Virus record (IMG/VR): IMGVR_UViG_3300007541_000129
Coordinates: 1 to 29,250 of that record
DNA from: a virus
Direction: 5' to 3' (one strand)
DNA: 29,250 bases
How positions within the stretch are numbered: the first letter of the stretch is position 1; each line of letters opens with the position of its first letter. The position numbers and the translations under genes were made by a program. Shown one piece after another: positions 22,468 to 28,769 of the stretch. The notes beneath the pieces were generated by a model. It saw only the letters and a program-made list of their open reading frames with translations, searched no databases and had not been told where the DNA came from.

Positions 22468-23408
22468 TACTTTCTCCTCTTCTTGATTTTCATTTGACGG
22501 TATTGGGTTGTCTTGCGGAACTTGGCAACAAGTGCTGGATGCGCTTGACCCAATGCCTTGGTGTCGAGCGAGTCCCGCTTCATCGTTTTCCAAGTGATTA
22601 CTTCCTCGCCACCATACAGGCCGACCTCGGCATCTTGCAACACGCTTCCGATTTGCGCGCTGAGTTTGCTCTCAATCTCCTCGAGGGTAGCGATCTGATC
22701 CTTCACCTCTTTCAGATGTTCAATCGTTTGAAGATCGAACTCATCGAGGTCAACGGACTTCGAGTGGGACTCCGGATACATTTCACCAATCTCGGCGAAT
22801 GTGGGTGTCGCGTTCTCTGGCATCAAACCATCGTCGATAGAAGACAAGAACAGTCTCACTTCATTCTTGTGAATCTCCATCTCGTCTGAGGTGATGAACT
22901 GGGTGTGCCGATGAAGCTCCATTGAGCCGTCGAAGATGACCCACTCAACGGCGGTAGAGCCTGCACAGATTGCTTGTTGTACTCCCTGCCAACGCCAATG
23001 ATCTGGAAGCTCTCCGTCCCAGCGCTTCTTGGTTGTCTTCACTTCGTACGGTGTGCCCTCTTCGTCAATGGCATCAAGGGTTGCGATCATCCTGCAAGTA
23101 CCCTCTTCGTAGCAATACATAACGTCTGGCGTTACAAGCTTCTTGTTCTCAAGATCACCAGCCCAGTCGATCAGCATCGGCTCCATGCGATTGCCACGTT
23201 CCATGTCCTTGTTGGAAGGCTTGGGAACTGGTGGGCTTTCCATGAGCAACTCTCCGGCCAATGCGGCTGAAGATGTGTACGGATGTGTGCCGTGAATTGC
23301 AGCGGCAACAGATGCAGAGACCCTTCGGTTCCCTTGCTTGTCTGCCCACCTAACCCGGAGCCATTCTTCGCTTCCGTGCTCCGGTTTTTCTATCGTGTAT
23401 CTGAACAT
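22467..23408 (-). CDS. YqaJ/lambda-type 5'-3' exonuclease (313 aa)
   Basis: Start at ATG 23408 with GGGAGG 7 nt upstream; the longer frame to 23546 has no such site. Motifs of the YqaJ/lambda exonuclease branch of PD-(D/E)XK nucleases are in order: ERGNRMEP with E76, MIATLDAI with D112, YEVKTT with E122 and K124, and WRWQGVQQA with Q141/Q144. The remaining C-terminus is helical and contains a coiled region (ETIEHLKEVKDQIATLEEIE-like). It resects double-stranded ends to give 3' overhangs for the annealing protein encoded next, with a 1-nt overlap. Confidence 0.88.
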   Translation of the reverse strand: MFRYTIEKPEHGSEEWLRVRWADKQGNRRVSASVAAAIHGTHPYTSSAALAGELLMESPPVPKPSNKDMERGNRMEPMLIDWAGDLENKKLVTPDVMYCYEEGTCRMIATLDAIDEEGTPYEVKTTKKRWDGELPDHWRWQGVQQAICAGSTAVEWVIFDGSMELHRHTQFITSDEMEIHKNEVRLFLSSIDDGLMPENATPTFAEIGEMYPESHSKSVDLDEFDLQTIEHLKEVKDQIATLEEIESKLSAQIGSVLQDAEVGLYGGEEVITWKTMKRDSLDTKALGQAHPALVAKFRKTTQYRQMKIKKRRK

Positions 23409-23431
23409 AATTGCCTCCCTTGGCAACCTAG

Positions 23432-23713
23432 TTACGGGGTGTCGCAGGGTACGGTATCGCCCCGATTCACGATTGACAACCTGCGAACCATCGAGGCTGG
23501 GATGTGCATTGGCGCTATCCCGTCGCCCTCGCTGATTGTCTGCCACACCGTAATGTGATCCTTCTTGGATCCAGGGTCACCGACCGGGACAAGGAATCCG
23601 ACGGTGCTAACCATCGCTTCTCCGTCATCTTGATACTCATCCATTGTCAGCCAGCCTGGATCCCCGGTGTGCGCATCTGCCCACTCAACAAGAACGATTG
23701 TCCTACTCGTCAT
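23432..23713 (-). CDS. Conserved phage hypothetical protein (93 aa)
   Basis: Start at ATG 23713 with AAGGTG about 8 nt upstream. The product is beta-rich: TIVLVEWADAHTGDPGWLTM, then VSTVGFLVPVGD, DHITVWQT and a final IPASMVRRLSIVN. This V-x-W-x-DA ... VGFLV ... VxQ ... IPxxMV pattern is common in small proteins of many phage genomes and has no known function. It sits between recombination genes. Confidence 0.7.
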   Translation of the reverse strand: MTSRTIVLVEWADAHTGDPGWLTMDEYQDDGEAMVSTVGFLVPVGDPGSKKDHITVWQTISEGDGIAPMHIPASMVRRLSIVNRGDTVPCDTP

Positions 23714-23763
23714 CCTCGACACCTTTGTCTCCACATTCCGGGTCGGCCGGGACGGGGGTCCGA

Positions 23764-23785
23764 CACACACATTTGTATGTGCGTG
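23764..23785 (-). other. Hairpin before the 93-aa gene
   Basis: CACACACAT (23764-23772) pairs with ATGTGCGTG (23777-23785) over 9 positions with a 4-nt loop. One mismatch on the plus strand becomes a G-U pair on the minus strand, so it is complete only in the minus transcript. CCCCCGTC occurs on both sides of it. It lies just past the 53-aa gene's TGA. Confidence 0.4.
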
Positions 23786-23797
23786 CGCCGACGGGGG

Positions 23798-23959
23798 TCA
23801 CTCTACCTCTTCGTAGTTCGCGTCCGACATCTTGAACAACCGCCCGTCTTTATCGAGGGCTACCCACGATGGGGCATCGGGATCGCACCCACACCCAGTA
23901 AGTCTTTCAGGGTTGTGGTGGACGAATGTGGAGCACTTCCGACACAGTATGGTTTTCAC
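23798..23959 (-). CDS. Small zinc-knuckle protein (53 aa)
   Basis: A GTG at 23959 overlaps the phosphoesterase stop as GTGA and opens 53 codons: CRKC at 6-9 and CGC at 23-25 give a CxxC...CxC zinc site, followed by WVALDKDGRLFKMSDANYEE. The cysteine pattern, the exact overlap and the filled gap support a real gene. It has no ATG. Function unknown. Confidence 0.65.
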   Translation of the reverse strand: MKTILCRKCSTFVHHNPERLTGCGCDPDAPSWVALDKDGRLFKMSDANYEEVE

Positions 23960-24966
23960 AGCCACACCGTGTATTCGGCAGTAACCCTCCCCTTGTCTGG
24001 GTCTACGAAATGAAGTCTCTGACTTGGTTGTCCCACTGCAGCAACAAACACTCGAGCGTATTCGTTATGCGATTCAGGACTACCGGATACGAACACTCGT
24101 CCAGCATTGGCCATAGTCAGGGTCATCGGTGTATGGAAGTGTCCCATGTACACATCCTGGAAGTCATCCACCACACCAGTAGCCCACGCGTTGCACTTGC
24201 GAAGAATGCCGAATGCTGGCACGTTGCCACCATACGAATTGATTTCGTCTCCGTGCACAAGGAGAGCCTTGTAGTTTCCGACCTGCACCATCTGGTGCCA
24301 GTCCTCTGACATTTGCCAGGTCACGTTTTTCAGATCAGTAGTTCTGTCTGCGGTGATCTTGTAGGCAACCCTGTCAATGTTGTCACCCCCGGGCATGTCA
24401 CCCCTGCGACCCAATCGACCATGGTTGCCGTATTCACATACGACATGAACCTTCTCGAAGTACTCAGAAAGAGTTCTTACCATCGACTCCATGATCTTTG
24501 ATACTTCGAACAGCTGCTCGAATAAGTGGGCTTCGATTTCGTAGGCTTGGCCCGGGAAGATCGAGACGCCTTCAACCATGTCGCCGCCAAACATGAGAAC
24601 ACATTCGCGTACTGGATGATGGTGCCGTTGGATTTCCGTAAGCTCTTTTACTTTTTTGGTGAACTCAAACATCCTGGTTGACAGGACACCAATGTCGTAG
24701 GACTGAGTCTTCTTGCCACACTGCCAATCGGTAGCGTGAACAAGAGCAACCTCTGCCTTGCCTTTTCTGGTGTCTTTCTTTGGCTGGTTGTACTTGTTGC
24801 CACCACCAACCGCAAGCGCAGCATCTTTTGCTGCCGAATAGACAGCGTCAATGATCCCTTGTGATTTGATCTTTGCGCGGAACTCAGCTTGCTGTGCAGT
24901 CTTTAGCGCCCTGCGAAGTTCTGCGAGTTCGCTTTCGTGTTGTGCGAGTTGCTCAAACTTATTCAT
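23956..24966 (-). CDS. Calcineurin-like metallophosphoesterase (336 aa)
   Basis: Residues 1-70 are a helical extension (MNKFEQLAQHESELAELRRA) that may be coiled. The catalytic domain has the five motif blocks in order: HATDWQ (H77, D80), FGGDMVEG (D129), GNHGR (181-184), VHGDE (H238) and MGHFH (H276, H278). The usual DxH of block 1 is replaced by DWQ, a variant seen in some phage members. Such phage enzymes are usually placed with the SbcD/Mre11 nuclease branch, here between an HTH-like gene and the exonuclease, which fits DNA processing. Phosphodiesterase on another substrate cannot be excluded. ATG 24966 overlaps the previous stop region. Confidence 0.85.
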   Translation of the reverse strand: MNKFEQLAQHESELAELRRALKTAQQAEFRAKIKSQGIIDAVYSAAKDAALAVGGGNKYNQPKKDTRKGKAEVALVHATDWQCGKKTQSYDIGVLSTRMFEFTKKVKELTEIQRHHHPVRECVLMFGGDMVEGVSIFPGQAYEIEAHLFEQLFEVSKIMESMVRTLSEYFEKVHVVCEYGNHGRLGRRGDMPGGDNIDRVAYKITADRTTDLKNVTWQMSEDWHQMVQVGNYKALLVHGDEINSYGGNVPAFGILRKCNAWATGVVDDFQDVYMGHFHTPMTLTMANAGRVFVSGSPESHNEYARVFVAAVGQPSQRLHFVDPDKGRVTAEYTVWL

Positions 24967-25165
24967 TGCGCATCCTTTGTATCGACATTGCTGACACGGT
25001 TACACCCAGGGTGCGAAGAGCTTTCTGAATTGCAGCCGAGCTGATCTCTTGGTTCTTCATTGCCTGTTCCCATTCTTTGAATGACTCGGGATCAAGACCT
25101 TGTTTGATTCTTTCCCTGACACCGACGACTTTCGTCTTGTTCAGGGCTTCACCGAACTTTGCCAT
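24959..25165 (-). CDS. Small HTH-like protein (68 aa)
   Basis: ATG 25165 follows AAGGAGAACAAA. The C-terminal half (ISSAAIQKALRTLGVTVSAM, then SIQRMRNE) has the layout of a helix-turn-helix, with a basic end. The N-terminal half is helical (MAKFGEALNKTKVVGVRERI). Small HTH-type genes next to a metallophosphoesterase recur in actinobacteriophages. A long hairpin sits in its 5' leader. DNA target unknown. Confidence 0.65.
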   Translation of the reverse strand: MAKFGEALNKTKVVGVRERIKQGLDPESFKEWEQAMKNQEISSAAIQKALRTLGVTVSAMSIQRMRNE

Positions 25166-25185
25166 TTTGTTCTCCTTCTTTAGGT

Positions 25186-25229
25186 GTGGGTTGGGATCCT
25201 AGAAGGGAGTAACAAAGATCCCAACCCAC
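25186..25229 (-). promoter_or_regulatory. 13-bp perfect hairpin before the HTH-like gene
   Basis: GTGGGTTGGGATC (25186-25198) pairs with GATCCCAACCCAC (25217-25229), loop 18 nt. It lies 20 nt upstream of the ATG. The minus-strand loop contains CCTTCT, which can pair with the AGAAGG of the ribosome site, so the loop could sequester translation. No T-run follows on the minus strand (ACACCTAAAG), so it is not a terminator there; an operator for a dimeric repressor is the other option. Confidence 0.5.
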
Positions 25230-25252
25230 GGAACAAAAAATTATCAGACAGG

Positions 25253-25281
25253 TTGCAACGGGTCAATCATTGGTGTATCTT
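25253..25281 (+). promoter_or_regulatory. Plus-strand promoter for RNA 2
   Basis: TTGCAA (25253-25258), 17 nt, TATCTT (25276-25281). The same hexamer and spacing occur in the minus-strand element at 15209-15237. The predicted start near 25288 coincides with the CACAA shared with RNA 1. Confidence 0.5.
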
Positions 25282-25288
25282 TTCCGAC

Positions 25289-25430
25289 CACAACCGAGAA
25301 GTTCCATGCGTGTGCCCCTGTCGCAGGGGGTGGGCGGTAAACAGGGAAACCTGGGTAGTCCGTGCTGTCATGGCACGGGGCGAAGAATTAGAAATGGGAG
25401 TCGGGCTGAGGCAACCCGACGGGGGACATT
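25289..25430 (+). ncRNA. Structured noncoding RNA 2 (paralogue of RNA 1)
   Basis: The 268-nt gap between two minus-strand genes holds CACAA at 25289, then a stem CCCC/GGGG (25315-25329) with TCGCA in the loop. Next is CAGG-GAAA-CCTG (25342-25353), GGTAGTCC, the stem CCGTGC/GCACGG (25360-25378) with loop TGTCATG, and GGCGA. The hairpin GTCGGG/CCCGAC (25400-25420) follows. Each element up to GGCGA has its counterpart in RNA 1 in the same order and spacing, with different stem bases but preserved pairing. The GAAA tetraloop again appears only on the plus strand. RNA 1 has an extra 5' hairpin and a longer 3' region. The 3' end here is not defined and may run into the antisense of the 67-aa gene. 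Confidence 0.7.
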
Positions 25431-25433
25431 CAG

Positions 25434-25637
25434 TTACTTTTGCTGGTCGTGGTCACGGATGTGGTTGTCTAACTTTTCTTCAATCCGTGTGTGTGATTTG
25501 TACAGAATCTTGAGCATGCCCATGACCACGTTGTGATCCGCCTGGTTTTCCTTGCGGAACTTTTGGATCAATGCAACCATGACCGTCCCAACAGCACTCA
25601 CAAACGCTGCAAGGATCAGTGCCCAACCAGCGTCCAT
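25434..25637 (-). CDS. Small one-TM protein of the lysis block (67 aa)
   Basis: I prefer ATG 25637, which starts just after the endolysin's TGA (TGAGATG). A GTG at 25655 is possible. One TM segment (WALILAAFVSAVGTVMVALI) near the N-terminus is followed by a charged cytoplasmic helix (KILYKSHTRIEEKLDNHIRD). This N-terminal TM plus coiled tail is common among actinobacteriophage holin-like or lysis-associated proteins. With two more membrane proteins before the endolysin, it may be a second holin or an accessory/antiholin. Confidence 0.7.
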   Translation of the reverse strand: MDAGWALILAAFVSAVGTVMVALIQKFRKENQADHNVVMGMLKILYKSHTRIEEKLDNHIRDHDQQK

Positions 25638-25638
25638 C

Positions 25639-26232
25639 TCAAGCTGGCTTCCCACACGCTGGGCAAACGGAGACCTGTTCTGGACTGTGTCCAGATTTTG
25701 ATTCCTTCCAAATCTTTACAGCTTCTGGAGTTTCGTCTCCAGCCACATAGCGCAAATGCCATGGTTCGCTTTGAAGCTCCCACGAGAATCCAAACTTGTG
25801 TGCGTTTGCAAGCAACCAATCGAGGCGCTTGCCGGACGCATTGGCAATGTCGACCGCGATCCCTAGGTTGTGGTTGCTGGTACCGGGCACAGCAAGTGGT
25901 GCCATCTTCGGCTTCAAATACCAAGCTTTACCTTTGTAGATCCGAGGCTTTTGTCTCGCCACCTTCTTATTCTTCGGGGTGGTCGTGTAACGCTGAAAGA
26001 ACCCGTACTCCTGCATCTCCAACGAACGATAAGTATCCGCTGTCGAGGTTGGACTCAGATCAATACCAGCAGCGTTAGCGGCCTCATCCATCGCTTCGTA
26101 TGCGTCAGCAGCACAATGATGCAACTTCCCTTTCTCAATGCTTTTCAGCAGATCAGGGGACAGTTGACCTGGTTTGGCGTTCCGCAGATGGGAACACAGT
26201 TTCACTTTGACAATCGGGTATGGCTTAGCCAT
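25639..26232 (-). CDS. Endolysin, M15/VanY D-Ala-D-Ala peptidase (197 aa)
   Basis: This would cut the stem peptide or cross-bridge of host peptidoglycan at lysis. The zinc peptidase motifs are complete: SNHNLGIAVD with H121 and D128, and SEPWH with E156 and H159. No signal peptide, so it needs the holins for release. The N-terminal 60 residues are a helical extension (LSPDLLKSIEKGKLHHCAAD). The C-terminus ends CPACGKPA, a single CxxC knuckle without a visible partner. ATG 26232 overlaps the preceding TAA (TAATG). Flanked by membrane proteins on both sides. Confidence 0.88.
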   Translation of the reverse strand: MAKPYPIVKVKLCSHLRNAKPGQLSPDLLKSIEKGKLHHCAADAYEAMDEAANAAGIDLSPTSTADTYRSLEMQEYGFFQRYTTTPKNKKVARQKPRIYKGKAWYLKPKMAPLAVPGTSNHNLGIAVDIANASGKRLDWLLANAHKFGFSWELQSEPWHLRYVAGDETPEAVKIWKESKSGHSPEQVSVCPACGKPA

Positions 26233-26459
26233 TACTTGGCCTTGCCGAAAGCCTCAGCGATCTCATCCTTGGTAAGGATTCCATCAGATGCCCATGCACG
26301 AAGAAGCGACTCTGTAACCTTTGCGGCTGCAACAATGCCAGCAATGGCTGCAGCCTTCCACAATTCGACATCAAGAACTGCGCCACCAGCAACGGCTGCG
26401 AGCGCGGAGGATCCAAAGACTGCGAGCACGCGGAGGATCAAGGTCTTGAGGGTTTGCAT
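26232..26459 (-). CDS. Holin-like protein (75 aa)
   Basis: Two hydrophobic segments (about 6-28: TLILRVLAVFGSSALAAVAG; 32-47: ELWKAAAIAGIVAAAKV) are followed by a helical tail (DGILTKDEIAEAFGKAK) typical of actinobacteriophage holins. It abuts the endolysin start. Forms membrane lesions that let the endolysin through. ATG 26459 comes one nt after the previous gene's TAA. Confidence 0.8.
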   Translation of the reverse strand: MQTLKTLILRVLAVFGSSALAAVAGGAVLDVELWKAAAIAGIVAAAKVTESLLRAWASDGILTKDEIAEAFGKAK

Positions 26460-26460
26460 T

Positions 26461-26622
26461 TTAGTCCTTTCGGGAAAGCGTTATGGCCGCATGTATTACC
26501 AATGTTACACCAGTAATCATTAGGGCTGAACGAAACGTGGGTCCGCTAAGGGTAATTAGCACTAAACCGGTACCCGCATACGTCCAACTGTTGTCCGCCA
26601 GGAAGTCAAATAGCTTTCTCAT
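26461..26622 (-). CDS. Two-TM miniprotein in the lysis block (53 aa)
   Basis: Found by translating the gap between surface-protein and holin genes. ATG 26622 overlaps the surface protein's TGA (ATGA); TAA at 26461-26463. Sequence MRKLFDFLADNSWTYAGTGL, then VLITLSGPTF, RSALMITGVT and LVIHAAITLSRKD: a basic start and two hydrophobic segments. This is a holin-like or antiholin-like plan. Exact overlaps on both sides and the coding content support it. Confidence 0.7.
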   Translation of the reverse strand: MRKLFDFLADNSWTYAGTGLVLITLSGPTFRSALMITGVTLVIHAAITLSRKD

Positions 26623-27650
26623 TTACGCCTTCTGATGTTACTAGGAGGGGGTGCAAACATAATTGCCACCGCAGTTACGGCAACAATCGTTCGCCTTTGG
26701 GCTACGGTTACGGTAGATCCAGCCGGGACATAGTCGTCATACTCCCCTGAGTAAATGTTTACCTGGCTCTCAAACTGCTCTTTCTCTTCTTCAGAAGCGT
26801 TTACAGATGGCTTATCCGGGGGTGCTGTGTCCCCCACGGGAGGGGCTGTTTCGACGCCAACAGGGGCCTCTACGCTCGTCTGAGGGGATTCTGCAACGGT
26901 GGTCGCTACCGGCTCGGTGGTCGTCGTGGGCGGGACAATGGTAGTGCCGACAGTAGTGCTGGTAACTGGTACCGTTGTCGTCGTCTCGGGAACAGAGGAG
27001 GTAGTCGTTGAAACTTCTGTCGTTGTTGTATCTGGCGGTGGGGGCGGCAATACTTCTACGGCTACGGTCGAGGAAGTGGTTGAGGTAGAAGATGTCGTCG
27101 TGGTTTCTAATACTGTGGTTGTCGATTGGACTGTCGTTGACGGCTCTACTGACGAGGTTGTTGTTGGAGTCGGCAATTCGCCAAACCAGGACAACGAGTC
27201 GAAGAGCCATAAATCCGAATCTGCCGGTATTGAGATTCTTTCTATGGCCATGTCCTCACTCGCCAAAAAAGAAACTGTGGCTTCACAGCAGGTACCGTCA
27301 ATGGGGTGTCCCACTGAACTGCCGTCGGTGTAGAAAACGGTTAGCTCGGTAGTTCCGTTCTTGGCTCCAGCGACGAACTGGAATCCTTGAACCGGAACGG
27401 GGAATTCGAACACGGTTGGTCCCTGAGTATTGAACATGCACAGGGAGGGACCTTCAGTCCCATACTGATTACTGTACGAATTACACCAGAAGGCTCCTTG
27501 GCCAAGCTGCACAGACAGATCGTAGGAGTCGTCATCAAAGTTTTCCGTGTATGTGTCGGCTGATGCTGGGGACGTAAAAGCTATTACTGCCGCTGGCAGA
27601 AAAACTAAGAGGCGACTAAATCGCGAAAACCGTGATGTGGCGGTTTTCAA
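26619..27650 (-). CDS. Phage-encoded surface protein with Thr-rich stalk (343 aa)
   Basis: An N-terminal signal peptide (about 1-31, cleavage near SASA|DT) is followed by a beta-rich domain (32-155) with cysteines C52, C66 and a CC pair near 120. This part resembles secreted adhesin or carbohydrate-binding-like domains. Residues about 157-265 are a mucin-like stalk of Thr/Ser/Pro/Val. A C-terminal TM segment (RRTIVAVTAVAIMFAPPP) and RRRK tail anchor it. Thus it should be displayed on the infected cell. Start is a TTG at 27650, inside the fibre gene (35-nt overlap), without a strong ribosome site; no ATG or GTG precedes the signal peptide. Similar stalks occur in secreted proteins of Acidimicrobiia. 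Function unknown; receptor masking or superinfection exclusion is a guess. Confidence 0.7.
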   Translation of the reverse strand: MKTATSRFSRFSRLLVFLPAAVIAFTSPASADTYTENFDDDSYDLSVQLGQGAFWCNSYSNQYGTEGPSLCMFNTQGPTVFEFPVPVQGFQFVAGAKNGTTELTVFYTDGSSVGHPIDGTCCEATVSFLASEDMAIERISIPADSDLWLFDSLSWFGELPTPTTTSSVEPSTTVQSTTTVLETTTTSSTSTTSSTVAVEVLPPPPPDTTTTEVSTTTSSVPETTTTVPVTSTTVGTTIVPPTTTTEPVATTVAESPQTSVEAPVGVETAPPVGDTAPPDKPSVNASEEEKEQFESQVNIYSGEYDDYVPAGSTVTVAQRRTIVAVTAVAIMFAPPPSNIRRRK

Positions 27651-28761
27651 AGCGGGCTGAACTGCTCGAGCATCGGTACTTCATGGTGAATGTATTCGAA
27701 CCAGCAGTGAGTCCAGACAGCTTGAACGTGGTGGACAGACTCACGTTTCCGGACGAAGAAACGAAGTCATCTCCGTTCAGGAACAGCGAGTAGTTGTTTG
27801 ATGCCGAAACTGTTGACGCCCCACTTACCTCCACCCCGGCATGGATCGTTTGGCCAGCGTCCGCGCCCTGACCGAGAATCGAACTGATCGTAATCAACAC
27901 CTCCGTCCCGGTATTTAGGGTGACAGACGGACCAGCTGTAGCAAGATTTGCATAGGTGGTAGATGACGTGTTTTCAGCGGTAAGAACGCTTGCTGAAGCA
28001 ACGGCACTGATGGCCGATGGGGCCGGAGATGCCCACTTGACACCAGCAGCTTCGGTTGAATCAGCTGTGAGAACCTGGCCGTTCGTTCCAACGGCAACAC
28101 GAGCAACGGTATCTGCAGCAGTAGCAGCAATAATGTCGCCCTTGGCATCAGCGATGGATGGCTGAATGGCGGCAGCCGCATCGAGCTTTGCGGCGGTCAC
28201 AGCTCCGTTAGCGATCTTGCTAACAGTCACAGCGTTGCTTGCGATCTTGGCTTCGGTTACGTTTCCGTCGAGGATCTTTGCCGTCGTGACTGCATCGTTC
28301 TCAATCCCGGCAGACGCAACCTGCGACCACCTGACACCATTGGTTGCGCTCGAGTCCGCAGAAAGAACGTAATCGTTAGTGCCAACCGGAAGTCGGTTGA
28401 TTGCCGAACCACTTGTGACCATAAGATCACCCTTTGTGGTCATCTTGGATGCGATCTCGTTTGCTTCGTCGGCGTCGTTAGCGGCAAACACTGGATAGAT
28501 GGTCGCGCCAGAAGAATGGCTGGATGCTGTCGTGTCGTCCTGGGCTCGTGTAATTGTGAGAATGCTTCCTGACCGGGTGGCCAAGCACTTTTCTTCGGAC
28601 GAAGTTCCCGGGTCGATGACCACATAGAAGGGGACGCCAGCAGACGACGGCCACCCCGTGGTTGCAGCAATCGTGCAACTGGTATCCGTCGTGTTGATAC
28701 CGGCAGTGAGCGTAGTCGCTACTGCGGAACCTGCGTATTGCCGTCTAGTAAACGCTGCCAT
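27616..28761 (-). CDS. Tail fibre protein (381 aa)
   Basis: The N-terminal domain (1-100) is a baseplate-attachment-like region (TRAQDDTTASSHSSGA), common in fibre proteins. Two repeats of the GDL/I...RLxVGTNxxVLxADS...GVxW type occur at about 110-145 and 198-233. Between them lies a run of AVTxxKI units (about 157-184) that would form a trimeric stalk. Residues about 240-381 are a beta-rich C-terminal head ending RHITVFAI, the likely receptor binder. ATG 28761. Ends at TAG, overlapping the surface-protein gene. Confidence 0.85.
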   Translation of the reverse strand: MAAFTRRQYAGSAVATTLTAGINTTDTSCTIAATTGWPSSAGVPFYVVIDPGTSSEEKCLATRSGSILTITRAQDDTTASSHSSGATIYPVFAANDADEANEIASKMTTKGDLMVTSGSAINRLPVGTNDYVLSADSSATNGVRWSQVASAGIENDAVTTAKILDGNVTEAKIASNAVTVSKIANGAVTAAKLDAAAAIQPSIADAKGDIIAATAADTVARVAVGTNGQVLTADSTEAAGVKWASPAPSAISAVASASVLTAENTSSTTYANLATAGPSVTLNTGTEVLITISSILGQGADAGQTIHAGVEVSGASTVSASNNYSLFLNGDDFVSSSGNVSLSTTFKLSGLTAGSNTFTMKYRCSSSSARFENRHITVFAI

Positions 28762-28769
28762 GGCTCAAT

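Noticed and set aside
23409-23546. N-terminal extension of the exonuclease, and a similar one for the annealing protein (22468-22593)
   Set aside because: The extensions lack ribosome sites, overlap other genes deeply and add non-family sequence; strong Shine-Dalgarno sites precede the internal ATGs.
25186-25229. Intrinsic terminator for the lysis transcript
   Set aside because: On the minus strand the T-run lies before the stem instead of after it, and on the plus strand the stem is followed by A-rich sequence.
26899-27333. Plus-strand Val/Gly-rich 144-aa frame
   Set aside because: It is the complement of the Thr-rich stalk codons (ACN read as NGT), not an independent gene.
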